64,000 nt of DNA from an uncultured Alistipes sp. (lineage in GTDB: Bacteria; Bacteroidota; Bacteroidia; Bacteroidales; Rikenellaceae). The notes below the pieces were generated by a model. The model had not been told where the DNA came from, did not search any database, and saw only the letters and a program-made list of their open reading frames with translations. A program made the translations under genes and the position numbers. The stretch is from assembly GCA_900769405.1 (NCBI GenBank), contig CAAGGL010000008.1:62001-126000 (forward strand). Reading direction: 5' to 3'. Of this stretch, positions 25,677-34,432 are shown one piece after another; position 1 is the stretch's first letter, and every line of letters starts with the position of its first letter.

Positions 25677-28600
25677 AACTTACGAATATTGAAAAAGATC
25701 GAATAGCATACCGGCAGGAAGAAAATCGTGAGCAGGGTCGCCATCAGCAGTCCGCCCATAATCGTCGCCGCCATACCTCCAAACATCGCATCGAACAGCA
25801 GCGGCAACATACCGAGAATGGTCGTCACCGAGGCCAGCACGACGGGCACCACGCGCGATCGCGTCGCACGCACCAGAGCCTCGTAACGATCTCTGCCCGA
25901 GCGCATTTCGATGTCGATTTGATCGACCAGCACAACCGCATTTTTGATATTCATACCCACCAGACCGAGCAGACCGAGCAGTGCAAAAAAGTCGAACATT
26001 CGCCCCGTCACAGCCAGTCCCGCCACCACGCCGACAAAGATCAGCGGCAACATCAGCAGGATCACAATCGGGCGTCGATAATCCCCAAATAGCAGCAACA
26101 AAATGAAGAAAATCAGCACCATAACCAGCGGCATATTGGCCGCCAGCGCCGCATTCGACTCGCTCTGCGACTCCTGCTCGCCGAAAATCCGCAAGCTATA
26201 TCCCTCAGGCAGAGCCACTTCGCGTTCGATTCGCTCGTGCAGACGGTCGAATAGTTGTTTGCTGTTCTGCCCGCGCAGAGGCTCACACTGAGCCTTCATC
26301 ACGCGCTCGCGATTGAAGCGCTTGATCACCCCCAGACGGTAGTCGAAATCGAACTCCTCGACCGCCTGCTCCAACGGATAGACGCGCCCGTTGGGATTGA
26401 ACACGGGCAGCACCTGCATATTCGTAAGATTATAATTATCAATATTTTCGTCTTTCAAAACGATCGGTACGCGGCGGTCGTCCTCGCGAAAAACCCCCAA
26501 CTCATAACCCGACGTCGCGAGCGTTATGCTGCGCGCCATCTGCTCGCGCGTAACGCGAATTCGCTGACCCGTCATCTGCGAGTAAACCGGCAGCCACGTC
26601 GGCACGCGGTTGCCCCAACTATTGCGAATCGAGGTCGCGCCGCCATCTTCGCGCATAATCGCCATCGCCCGCTCGGTCAGCTGCGTCAGTGTGTCGATAT
26701 TGTTACCGATAAAACCGAATTCGATCGCACTCTCGGTTGCGGGTGAGAGCTTGAACAGCGACGAGCGTAGCCAAATATCTGGCTGATTTTCAAGCGCATA
26801 TTCATAGAATCGTTGCTCAACTGCCGCCGTCGAATCGGCCGTCGTGAGCTCGACCAGAATATTCGCAAAATTGTCGCGCGGACCGACCGACGAACTCGCC
26901 AAATAGTAGCGCGGAGGCGTCGAGCCGACCGTTGCCGACACGCGGCGCACCGACGGCTGACGTTGCAACCAAGCACACAGAGAATCGACCCTCGCGGCCG
27001 TTGCGCGGATATTGAACCCATCGGGCAGGTAGCAGTCGGCGCGGAAATAGGGTTTATCGAGCGACGGAAAGAAGTTTTGCGGCATCACGCGCATCGCCAC
27101 CAGCGACCCCACGAACAGCGCAACAACCACCACAACCGTCACCGTGCGATGCCTCAGCAACCACTCCAACACGCGCGTAAAGCACTGTAAGTCAGCGCTC
27201 GCAGACCTCGTTGCGGGGTGTATCAATGCGATTCCGAGCAGTGGCGTCTGGGTGAGGGCAAGCACCCAACTCAACAAGAGCGAACAGGCCAAAACCACAA
27301 ACAGCGGCTTGACCATCTCGGCAACAGCCGACGCCGCCAACTGCAACGGCAGGAACGAGCAGATCGCTATCAGCGTGGCACCCAGCAAGTTCCACTTCGG
27401 GCGCGACGCCCCTTCGACCAGAGCTTCGGCAGGTTTCTTACCGCGGGCGATTGCGCGTCGGGCGTTATCGACGACCACGATCGCATTATCGACCAACATT
27501 CCCATCGCAATGATAAATCCCGCCAACGAAGTGCGATTCAACCCCTCACCCACGACCAACATAATCAACATCGTGCCCCCGATCGCCAGCAGCAACGACG
27601 AGCCAATCACAACACCTTGACGCAAACCCATCACGAGCATAATGACCGCCACGACAATCGCAACCGACTCCAACAGATTGATTATGAACTGATTATTCGC
27701 TTCACGGGCAATCTCATCTTCGGGATAGAGCGTCACAATCTCCATTCCGATGGGCATCTGCGCGGCGATATGTCGCAACTCTTCGGCCACCGCGCGACCA
27801 CTTCGCACCACGTCGCGCGCAGGGTCGGTCGCGATGCCGATCCCAATTGCACGCTGACCATCGACACGCATTATCGACGTGGGCGGCTCGACCACCTCGC
27901 GTTCGATTCGCGCCACATCGCCCAAGCGGAATTGCTTGCCCTCGGACGAGGTAAGCAACTGATTTGCAATATCATCAAGCGAGCGATAGGTGCCTGTTTC
28001 GAGAATTCGGATCTGCATCTCGCCCGCCAACTTCTCGCCACTATCGACCACGCGGTTTTGACCACTCATCGCCGCAATGATACTCTCGGGGCGGATCGAG
28101 AAATTACTCAGTCGCGCCATCGAAACATACACATTCACAACGGGTTGTTGCTCGCCATAGAGCGCCACCTTCTGCACGCCGTCGAGCGTCACCACGCGGC
28201 GTTTGATCTCCTGCGCCCACTGCCGCAACTCCTCGTCGTCGATACCCTCATCGCCCTTCAAACCGTAATAGATTCCATACAGGTCGCCAAAATCGTCACC
28301 AACCGAGATCTCCGACGCACCGTCAGGTAACTGATTTTGAACATTTTGCACCTTACGACGCAGTTCGTCCCACATCTGTGGCATACGCTCGGCAGGCGTC
28401 GCGGGCGACAACTCGACCACGATGCGCGACAGCCCATAATAGGACTCCGAGGTGATCTTATGCAGCGATCGCATCGTCTGAATCTCGCGCTCGATCGGCT
28501 CAGTCACCAGCCGCTCGACCTCCTCGGGCGAGGCACCATCGTAGTGCGTCATCAGCACCGCACTCTTAATCACAAACGGCGCATCCTCCTTCTTTCCCAG

Positions 28601-28699
28601 GCGCGTGAACGCATAGACGCCACCGATGAGCATTACGGCCAGCACGAACCACACCACGCGTGGCCGACGAAGCGAATATTCGGTCAGATTCATAGCCAT
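25673..28699 (-). CDS. RND efflux permease (AcrB/MdtB-like)
   Basis: The 1008-residue inner-membrane protein has 12 membrane segments and two large periplasmic loops. Landmarks are the first helix (RPRVVWFVLAVMLIGG), the TM4 motif GMLVDNAIVVVDNARR and the TM10 motif GLVGMNIKNAVVLVDQID with the conserved Lys. In TM4 the second aspartate of the AcrB pair (D407-D408) is Asn here, as in several non-AcrB RND branches. It exports small toxic compounds using the proton gradient. Adaptor and channel genes flank it within four bases on each side. Confidence 0.94.
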   Translation of the reverse strand: MAMNLTEYSLRRPRVVWFVLAVMLIGGVYAFTRLGKKEDAPFVIKSAVLMTHYDGASPEEVERLVTEPIEREIQTMRSLHKITSESYYGLSRIVVELSPATPAERMPQMWDELRRKVQNVQNQLPDGASEISVGDDFGDLYGIYYGLKGDEGIDDEELRQWAQEIKRRVVTLDGVQKVALYGEQQPVVNVYVSMARLSNFSIRPESIIAAMSGQNRVVDSGEKLAGEMQIRILETGTYRSLDDIANQLLTSSEGKQFRLGDVARIEREVVEPPTSIMRVDGQRAIGIGIATDPARDVVRSGRAVAEELRHIAAQMPIGMEIVTLYPEDEIAREANNQFIINLLESVAIVVAVIMLVMGLRQGVVIGSSLLLAIGGTMLIMLVVGEGLNRTSLAGFIIAMGMLVDNAIVVVDNARRAIARGKKPAEALVEGASRPKWNLLGATLIAICSFLPLQLAASAVAEMVKPLFVVLACSLLLSWVLALTQTPLLGIALIHPATRSASADLQCFTRVLEWLLRHRTVTVVVVVALFVGSLVAMRVMPQNFFPSLDKPYFRADCYLPDGFNIRATAARVDSLCAWLQRQPSVRRVSATVGSTPPRYYLASSSVGPRDNFANILVELTTADSTAAVEQRFYEYALENQPDIWLRSSLFKLSPATESAIEFGFIGNNIDTLTQLTERAMAIMREDGGATSIRNSWGNRVPTWLPVYSQMTGQRIRVTREQMARSITLATSGYELGVFREDDRRVPIVLKDENIDNYNLTNMQVLPVFNPNGRVYPLEQAVEEFDFDYRLGVIKRFNRERVMKAQCEPLRGQNSKQLFDRLHERIEREVALPEGYSLRIFGEQESQSESNAALAANMPLVMVLIFFILLLLFGDYRRPIVILLMLPLIFVGVVAGLAVTGRMFDFFALLGLLGLVGMNIKNAVVLVDQIDIEMRSGRDRYEALVRATRSRVVPVVLASVTTILGMLPLLFDAMFGGMAATIMGGLLMATLLTIFFLPVCYSIFFNIRKL

Positions 28700-28702
28700 A
28701 TC

Positions 28703-29743
28703 TTATTGAGTTACAACCACTCGCTCGTTCTCTTGCAGATGATAGACTCCCGCCGTAACCACCTGCTCGCCACCCTCTAATCCGCGCTTGACAACCACCC
28801 GATTGCGCCCAAAAATCTCGCCCAACTCGATCGGTTGCAGGTGCACCACGCCATCGCGCACCACCCAGACGTATGTCCCGCCCGAGGTCGGCGCATAGAT
28901 AGCACTCAGCGGCACCGACACCTCGTCGCTCGCACGCGATTGATCGATCTGCATCGTCACGGTGCACGACATACCGGGCGTAATGTCGAACTGCCCCGCG
29001 GGTAGCGGCTCGCGCAGACCGAGCGACACGGGGAAACCCGACGCATCGGACGAGGTCTCGACATACTCTTTCAGGTAGGCAGGGAACTGCACTCCTCGAT
29101 AGTTATCGAACTCGACTGAGAATCGTATCGAAGTATCGCTCAGCAGATTAAGACCGCTTTCGGGCATCGTGAATTTGACACTGCGCGTGCGCGGATCGAC
29201 CAGTCGCACGATGCTCTGCCCCGCATTAACTCGCTGGTAGGTATCGACAAACTGACGCTCAATAATACCCTCGAACGGCGCGCGGAGTTTGGTCTCGGCG
29301 AGCACGTCCGTCGCATTCTCATACTCCGATCGAGCCTGCACGAACTGCGTCTGCGCCACCTCATACTCAGCACGCGAAATCGCCTGACGTTCAAGCAGTC
29401 GCTGTGCTCGTTCGTATTGCGAGCGAGCCGTTTCGAAGGCCGAACGCGCCGCATCGCGCTGGCGCTCGAACTCCTTCGGATCGAGTCGCGCGATGATATA
29501 CCCCGCAGGGATCAAACGACCCTCGCTGATATCGATCTGCTCGACCAGCCCACCGACCTTGAAAGCCAAATTCGTAGAGTTGTCGGCCGTGGACATACCC
29601 GCAAAATCTTTATCAATAAAATCAAGACGCTCAACGGTTTGCACCTTAACACGCTGTTCGGGCAGAGCATTGGGCACACCTCCGCGACACCCCGACAACA
29701 ACACCCCGAAGAGCAACATCACTACACAAAATCTATTCATCAT
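28703..29743 (-). CDS. RND efflux periplasmic adaptor lipoprotein
   Basis: From the ATG at 29743 the protein has 346 residues: a lipoprotein signal ending LLFGVLLSGC, a biotinyl-lipoyl-like half (NLAFKVGGLVEQIDISEGRLIPAG and VLAETKLRAPFEGIIERQFVDTYQRVNAGQ) split by an alpha hairpin, a beta-barrel and a membrane-proximal domain. A TTG at 29752 and an ATG at 29740 are other possible starts. It connects permease and TolC. It is the first gene of the pump operon, and its start lies only seven bases past a terminator-like hairpin and T-run. Confidence 0.92.
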   Translation of the reverse strand: MMNRFCVVMLLFGVLLSGCRGGVPNALPEQRVKVQTVERLDFIDKDFAGMSTADNSTNLAFKVGGLVEQIDISEGRLIPAGYIIARLDPKEFERQRDAARSAFETARSQYERAQRLLERQAISRAEYEVAQTQFVQARSEYENATDVLAETKLRAPFEGIIERQFVDTYQRVNAGQSIVRLVDPRTRSVKFTMPESGLNLLSDTSIRFSVEFDNYRGVQFPAYLKEYVETSSDASGFPVSLGLREPLPAGQFDITPGMSCTVTMQIDQSRASDEVSVPLSAIYAPTSGGTYVWVVRDGVVHLQPIELGEIFGRNRVVVKRGLEGGEQVVTAGVYHLQENERVVVTQ

Positions 29744-29750
29744 ATGGCAC

Positions 29751-29792
29751 AAAAAAGTTACCGAAGCGAGCTTTTGCGCTCACCTCGGTAAC
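29751..29792 (-). terminator. Terminator or attenuator between ybaK and the efflux operon
   Basis: On the minus strand GTTACCGA (29785-29792) pairs with TCGGTAAC (29757-29764), with a second GAGC/GCTC stem inside, then six Ts (29751-29756). The adaptor ATG is seven bases further on. No TAnnTTTG box lies between the hairpin and the ybaK stop, so the pump may depend on read-through. Confidence 0.75.
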
Positions 29793-29828
29793 AACACTCT
29801 CAATTTTCGTGCCCTCGTGCGGCAGTCG

Positions 29829-30308
29829 TTATGCCGTCAATTCGGCCACCGTTGCCCCTACAAACTCGATCAATTCGCGCGGCGCAATCCCGATCTGCAA
29901 CCCTCGCACGCCCGCACTTATATATATATGGTCGTGCTCCAAGCAACTACTGTCGATGAAAGTCGGGAAGGGCTTTTTCATTCCGATTGGCGAGCAACCA
30001 CCGCGAATATATCCCGTCGTCGCAAGCAGCTCGCGCACGTGGATCATCTCGGCACTCTTGTTGCCCGACACTCGCGCCGCAGCTTTCAGATCGACCTCGC
30101 AGTTACCCGCAATGACACACACGAAGATACCCGTGCGATCGCCACGCAGCACCAATGTCTTGAATACCTGCTCGATAGGCTCACCCAACTGCTCCGCCAC
30201 GTGACAGGCATCAAGGTGTTCCTCATCGACCATATAGGGAACAAGTTCGTATGCTATCTTCGCGCGATCAAGCAATCGGGCGGCATTTGTTTTATTGATT
30301 TTTGCCAT
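29829..30308 (-). CDS. ybaK: Cys-tRNA(Pro)/Cys-tRNA deacylase YbaK
   Basis: The 159-residue protein has the YbaK/EbsC editing fold: KTLVLRGDRTGIFVCVIAGNCEVDLKA contains the conserved strand pair, and YIRGGCSPIGMKKPFPTFID holds the G-G-x-S-P-x-G motif that hydrolyses Cys-tRNA(Pro), a mischarging product of prolyl-tRNA synthetase. The length (159) matches E. coli YbaK. It is divergent from a second editing protein, and upstream of the efflux operon on the same strand. Confidence 0.93.
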   Translation of the reverse strand: MAKINKTNAARLLDRAKIAYELVPYMVDEEHLDACHVAEQLGEPIEQVFKTLVLRGDRTGIFVCVIAGNCEVDLKAAARVSGNKSAEMIHVRELLATTGYIRGGCSPIGMKKPFPTFIDSSCLEHDHIYISAGVRGLQIGIAPRELIEFVGATVAELTA

Positions 30309-30323
30309 TTGTTTCGTTCATTT

Positions 30324-30357
30324 CTTGTGCAAATATACGAACTTTGCGCTAACTTTG
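30324..30357 (+). promoter_or_regulatory. Putative promoter of the ProXp-ala gene
   Basis: TAACTTTG (30350-30357) is a full -7 match; CTTG (30324-30327) lies 22 bases upstream. A divergent -7 box for ybaK, TATATTTG on the minus strand, overlaps at 30330-30337. Confidence 0.5.
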
Positions 30358-30386
30358 TAACTCGTAAAAAACAGAACTCAAAACAA

Positions 30387-30878
30387 ATGGAACGACGACA
30401 GAAAGTTTTCGACTACCTCGACGCCCACCAGATCCAATACGAGTGGTACGAGCACCCCGAGGCACCCACGATCGAGATCGCACGCGAACATTGGCGCGCC
30501 GACGGCTCGACACACTGCAAGAACCTCTTTTTCCGCAATCATAAGGGCAACCGCCACTATCTGGTCTGCTTCGATAGCGCGCAGAATATGGCAATTCACG
30601 ACTTGGAGCACCGCCTGCATCAGGGCAAGCTCTCGTTTGCCTCGCAGCAACGTATGGAGCGCTATCTGGGTCTGCTGCCCGGCTCGGTGTCGCCCTTCGG
30701 ACTGATCAACGACGAGGAACACCACGTGCATCTGTTTCTGGATAAGAATCTGCTCGACCGCCCCTCACTCAGTTTCCACCCCAACGACAACCGCGCTACG
30801 GTCGTAATCTCGCGCGAAGAGTTCGAGCGCTACCTCTCGCTGGTCGGAAATACGTATGAGTATATTGAGTTGTATTAA
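30387..30878 (+). CDS. Prolyl-tRNA editing protein ProXp-ala / PrdX-like
   Basis: The 163-residue protein belongs to the YbaK/ProX editing superfamily but to the ProXp-ala branch: HCKNLFFRNHKGNRHYLVCFD has the conserved K-N-L-F-x-R and strand, LSFASQQRMERYLGLLPGSVSPFGLIND carries the GSVSPFGL signature, and HVHLFLDKNLL follows. These free-standing domains deacylate Ala-tRNA(Pro). The ATG at 30387 is chosen because the -7 box ends 29 bases before it; a much longer frame upstream covers the ybaK gene in antisense and is spurious. Confidence 0.9.
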   Translation: MERRQKVFDYLDAHQIQYEWYEHPEAPTIEIAREHWRADGSTHCKNLFFRNHKGNRHYLVCFDSAQNMAIHDLEHRLHQGKLSFASQQRMERYLGLLPGSVSPFGLINDEEHHVHLFLDKNLLDRPSLSFHPNDNRATVVISREEFERYLSLVGNTYEYIELY

Positions 30879-30884
30879 GTAAAA

Positions 30885-30914
30885 GAATAAGGCCCGATTA
30901 TACGGGCCTTATTC
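30885..30914. terminator. Bidirectional terminator
   Basis: GAATAAGGCCCG (30885-30896) pairs with CGGGCCTTATTC (30903-30914), with a T-rich flank on each strand. It separates the convergent ProXp and acyltransferase genes. Confidence 0.88.
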
Positions 30915-30916
30915 TT

Positions 30917-32020
30917 TTAGCGGATATACACTTGCAGTTTGGCAATGTTCTCAGTAATCCAATCCTCCATTTTTTGCATTACTACATCTACTTTTAAGAT
31001 CGCAAACATCTTTTGTCTTAAATATTCAATCAAAGAGGCTACTGCATAAATACCCAACGCACATCCGATTATATATGGTATTTGCATAGGCGTATTTACA
31101 TACGAAGGTATATTCAGCACATCTGTATATAGGTGCTCTCTAACCAAAAAATTCTCGTGAATTAGATACACGCCAAATGTCAGACTCGACATTGTAACAA
31201 TAGCCTTATTGATTCTTATATTTTTGATATTTATCAACATAAACCATAGAAACAATGCGACTGAGGCAACAAAAGTTCCACACCCATTATATCGCTGAAA
31301 AACTTGTGTATATGGGAATGTAATTTTTTGACTAATTGTCCAACTTAGTATTGACAATAGCACCACCGCCAAATATATGCCAATACAATAACTCCTCCTT
31401 ATGTTTTTATATGGTTGATATATGCGTAAATATGCAGCAACAAAATAAAGAGTTACAAACCAGATTATACCGTAACCATTGGTAGCATCAATCGAAGATG
31501 CAAAGGGCAATAGACTCGGCCACAGACAGAATATTGCTAATAGAACCACCAAACAACTTTGCATTTGGATTTTAGACATTGACTTAATAGCAATATTCAA
31601 GAACGGGGAAATCGCATATAACGCAACATATGTCGTTGCAAACCAATAGCTTCTAGTTAATATTGGCAATAACGACCTTATCATTGTAAATTTTGCCCCC
31701 CAGCCATACATCAAGCCGATAGTAACATAAAATAATATGGAGTAGAATAGAACCTGAAAACAAATAGAGAAAAGTTTTCGCCATTTAAATTCAGATGTTA
31801 CCAAGAAATAGCCACTTATAAGCACATAACAATTCACTGCAACAATTGATAAGGATTCTAACAAGTAGACTCCAAACCAATTAGCAGTTAAAGAATCTGT
31901 ATTTTGTAGATTCTGTCCAAATGTATTACAGTGCAGCAAAACAACCATAAACATAGCTACTATTCGCAGTAGTTCTATGTTAGTTTTACGTTGTATTGGT
32001 AAGCTCTGAGTTGTGCCCAT
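30917..32020 (-). CDS. Acyltransferase family 3 membrane protein (OafA/WecH-like), AT-rich
   Basis: The 367-residue protein has about ten membrane helices and the acyltransferase-3 signature at its start: NIELLRIVAMFMVVLLHC, with the family Arg and His, and later FVTLYFVAAYL and VYLIHENFLV. Members O-acetylate or succinylate surface polysaccharides using cytoplasmic acyl-CoA. Base composition is plainly lower in GC than every neighbour, and codons are A/T-ending, so it was probably acquired recently. It stands alone, with a terminator downstream, and no polysaccharide genes beside it. Confidence 0.88.
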   Translation of the reverse strand: MGTTQSLPIQRKTNIELLRIVAMFMVVLLHCNTFGQNLQNTDSLTANWFGVYLLESLSIVAVNCYVLISGYFLVTSEFKWRKLFSICFQVLFYSILFYVTIGLMYGWGAKFTMIRSLLPILTRSYWFATTYVALYAISPFLNIAIKSMSKIQMQSCLVVLLAIFCLWPSLLPFASSIDATNGYGIIWFVTLYFVAAYLRIYQPYKNIRRSYCIGIYLAVVLLSILSWTISQKITFPYTQVFQRYNGCGTFVASVALFLWFMLINIKNIRINKAIVTMSSLTFGVYLIHENFLVREHLYTDVLNIPSYVNTPMQIPYIIGCALGIYAVASLIEYLRQKMFAILKVDVVMQKMEDWITENIAKLQVYIR

Positions 32021-32111
32021 ATTATTTGCTCTAATATTTCTTGTTCACATCAAGCACCATTGTCACACGACAACCCTCGCGCCCATTGGACGCGGCTTTA
32101 ATTGTGAATTA

Positions 32112-32124
32112 TGAATCGTGAATT
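32112..32124. repeat. Second copy of the short AT-rich dispersed motif
   Basis: The minus strand reads AATTCACGATTCA, the same 13-mer found at 4267-4279. It lies in the short gap after nfnB. Confidence 0.4.
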
Positions 32125-32129
32125 GCAAA

Positions 32130-33518
32130 TTACGCCTTCGCCTTCACGTACTCGTCAATTGCCTTTGCTGCGCGACGACCTGCACCCATTGCGAGGATCA
32201 CTGTCGCAGCACCCGTAACGATATCGCCACCCGCAAAGACGCCCTCACGCGAGGTGCGACCCGCATCATCGGCAACGATACAGCCACGACGATTGGTTTC
32301 GAGACCATCAGTTGTAGCCGCAATCAGCGGATTGGGCGAGGTTCCGAGCGCCATAATCACCACATCGCACTCGATCTCGAACTCCGAGCCCTCCTTCACA
32401 ACGGGCGAACGACGACCAGACTCATCGGGCTCGCCAAGCTCCATCTCGACGCAACGAACGGCACGTACCCAGCCCTTATCCGTACCAACCACCTCGATCG
32501 GGTTGGTCAGCATACGGAACTCGATACCCTCCTCTTTGGCGTGGTGCACCTCCTCGACACGCGCAGGAAGTTCAACCTCCGAGCGACGATAGACGATCGT
32601 AGCCTCGGCACCCAGACGCTTTGCCGTACGCACGGCGTCCATAGCCACATTACCGCCACCGACAACCACCGCGCGACGACCTGCATAGATCGGGGTGTCA
32701 TACTCCTCGTCGTAGGCGTGCATCAGGTTGGCGCGCGTCAGGAACTCGTTAGCCGACACAACACCATTCAGGTTCTCGCCCTCGATACCCATAAATCGGG
32801 GCAGGCCCGCACCCGAGCCGATAAACACCGCATCGTAGCCCTCATCATCAAGCAACGAATCAACCGTTACGGTGCGACCTGCGATAGTATCTGTCTCAAA
32901 GACAACGCCCAAGCGACGCAGCGAGTCGATCTCGCGCGCCACGATGCGCTCCTTCGGCAGACGGAACTCGGGAATACCATAGACCAGCACGCCGCCAACC
33001 TTATGCAGAGCCTCGAAAACGCGCACCTCATAGCCCATCTTCGCCAGGTCGCCTGCACAAGCCAAGCCCGACGGACCGCTACCGATAATCGCCACACGAT
33101 GACCATTCTGCTCGGGCAGTTGTTCCTCCTTGCGGCCATTCTCAATCTTCCAATCGCCCACAAATCGTTCGAGTTTACCGATCGCAACCGGCTCACCCTT
33201 AATACCTAAGATACAAGCACCCTCGCACTGTGACTCCTGCGGGCAGACACGACCGCAGACACTCGGCAACGAGCTGTCGCGAGCAATCGTATCGGCCGCA
33301 GCCTGCAACTCGCCCTTCAACACGTGACCGATAAATTCGGGTATCGAGATCGACACGGGGCACTGAGCCACGCATCGCGGATTCTTACAATTCAGGCAGC
33401 GCGACGCTTCGAGCTGCGCCTCTTCGAGGTTGTAGCCGTAACAAACCTCCTCAAAATTGGTTGCGCGCACCTTCGGATCCTGCTCGCGGCAAGCCACACG
33501 CGCTATTTTATTTGCCAT
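32130..33518 (-). CDS. nfnB: NfnB: NADPH-binding subunit of electron-bifurcating transhydrogenase (GltD-like)
   Basis: The 462-residue flavoprotein has N-terminal iron-sulfur cysteines (CLNCKNPRCVAQCP and CGRVCPQESQCEGAC), an FAD site GSGPSGLACAGDLAKMGYEV and an NADPH site GGGNVAMDAVRTAKRLG. It resembles the glutamate synthase small subunit, but no large subunit is nearby; instead the gene directly upstream (19 bases) encodes the NfnA-type subunit. The pair NfnAB couples NADH, NADPH and reduced ferredoxin in anaerobes. Annotation as GltD is the main alternative. Confidence 0.88.
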   Translation of the reverse strand: MANKIARVACREQDPKVRATNFEEVCYGYNLEEAQLEASRCLNCKNPRCVAQCPVSISIPEFIGHVLKGELQAAADTIARDSSLPSVCGRVCPQESQCEGACILGIKGEPVAIGKLERFVGDWKIENGRKEEQLPEQNGHRVAIIGSGPSGLACAGDLAKMGYEVRVFEALHKVGGVLVYGIPEFRLPKERIVAREIDSLRRLGVVFETDTIAGRTVTVDSLLDDEGYDAVFIGSGAGLPRFMGIEGENLNGVVSANEFLTRANLMHAYDEEYDTPIYAGRRAVVVGGGNVAMDAVRTAKRLGAEATIVYRRSEVELPARVEEVHHAKEEGIEFRMLTNPIEVVGTDKGWVRAVRCVEMELGEPDESGRRSPVVKEGSEFEIECDVVIMALGTSPNPLIAATTDGLETNRRGCIVADDAGRTSREGVFAGGDIVTGAATVILAMGAGRRAAKAIDEYVKAKA

Positions 33519-33536
33519 AGTTTCTTCGTTTTGCGG

Positions 33537-34415
33537 TTATTTATCCAGACCTATGCGGCACTTATGTCCTGCGGCACGCTCGGCTGCAATGGCATTGGCG
33601 CGCTCCTCTTGGGTGCGATACATACCCTGACGGCGCATCGCCTCGTCGAAATCGACCTCGAAAGCGTCGAACTCGGGACCATCGACGCAGGTAAAGCGAG
33701 TGCGACCACCCACCGTTACGCGGCAAGCACCACACATACCCGTACCATCGACCATCAACGCATTGAGACTCACCGTAGTTTTGAGGTTGTACTCGCGCGT
33801 GGTGAGCGTCACGAACTTCATCATAATCATCGGACCGATAGCCACCGCCTCGTCGTACTTCGCGCCACCGTCGATCAACTCGCGGATCAGCGCCGTAACC
33901 ATACCCTTGAAGCCCTCCGAGCCGTCGTCGGTCGCAATGTGCACCTTCGCCACAGCCGACATACGCTCGGTGAAGATCAGCATATTCTTGGTCTTTGCAC
34001 CGATAATCACCTCACAATCAACGCCTCGCTCCGAGAGCCACTTAACCTGCGGATAGACCGGAGCCGTACCCACACCGCCCGCAACAAACAGAAAACGGCG
34101 CTTGCGCAACTCCTCGATCGGTTCCTTCACGAACTCCGAAGGGCGACCCAGCGGACCCGCGAAATCGATCAGCGACTCGCCCTCCTCCAAGGCTACGATC
34201 TTGCGCGTCGAAACGCCAATAGCCTGAGTTACAATGGTTACCCAACCCTCCTGCGGATCGTAATCGGCAATGGTCAGGGGAATACGCTCACCGTGCTCGT
34301 CGGCACGAACGATCACAAACTGCCCGGGCAGCGCTGCACGAGCAACACGCGGTGCCTCGATGCGCATCTCCCAGATGCCCGAAGCAAGCTCGCGTTTGTA
34401 GAGAATTTTGTACAT
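33537..34415 (-). CDS. nfnA: NfnA: ferredoxin-NADP reductase alpha subunit (sulfide dehydrogenase-like)
   Basis: The 292-residue protein has a PyrK/FNR-like FAD domain (PGQFVIVRADEHGERIPLTIAD), an NAD-binding part (FLFVAGGVGTAPVYPQVKWL) and a [2Fe-2S] cysteine set MCGACRV...FTCVDGPEFD. These features define NfnA/SudB. It is followed by nfnB 18 bases downstream. Together they form a cytoplasmic flavin-based bifurcating complex. Confidence 0.88.
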   Translation of the reverse strand: MYKILYKRELASGIWEMRIEAPRVARAALPGQFVIVRADEHGERIPLTIADYDPQEGWVTIVTQAIGVSTRKIVALEEGESLIDFAGPLGRPSEFVKEPIEELRKRRFLFVAGGVGTAPVYPQVKWLSERGVDCEVIIGAKTKNMLIFTERMSAVAKVHIATDDGSEGFKGMVTALIRELIDGGAKYDEAVAIGPMIMMKFVTLTTREYNLKTTVSLNALMVDGTGMCGACRVTVGGRTRFTCVDGPEFDAFEVDFDEAMRRQGMYRTQEERANAIAAERAAGHKCRIGLDK

Positions 34416-34432
34416 AATCGGTTATCTGTTTT

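Noticed and set aside
32130..33518. Glutamate synthase small subunit (GltD)
   Set aside because: No large subunit is nearby, and the gene is paired with an NfnA-type subunit, so NfnB is the better call.
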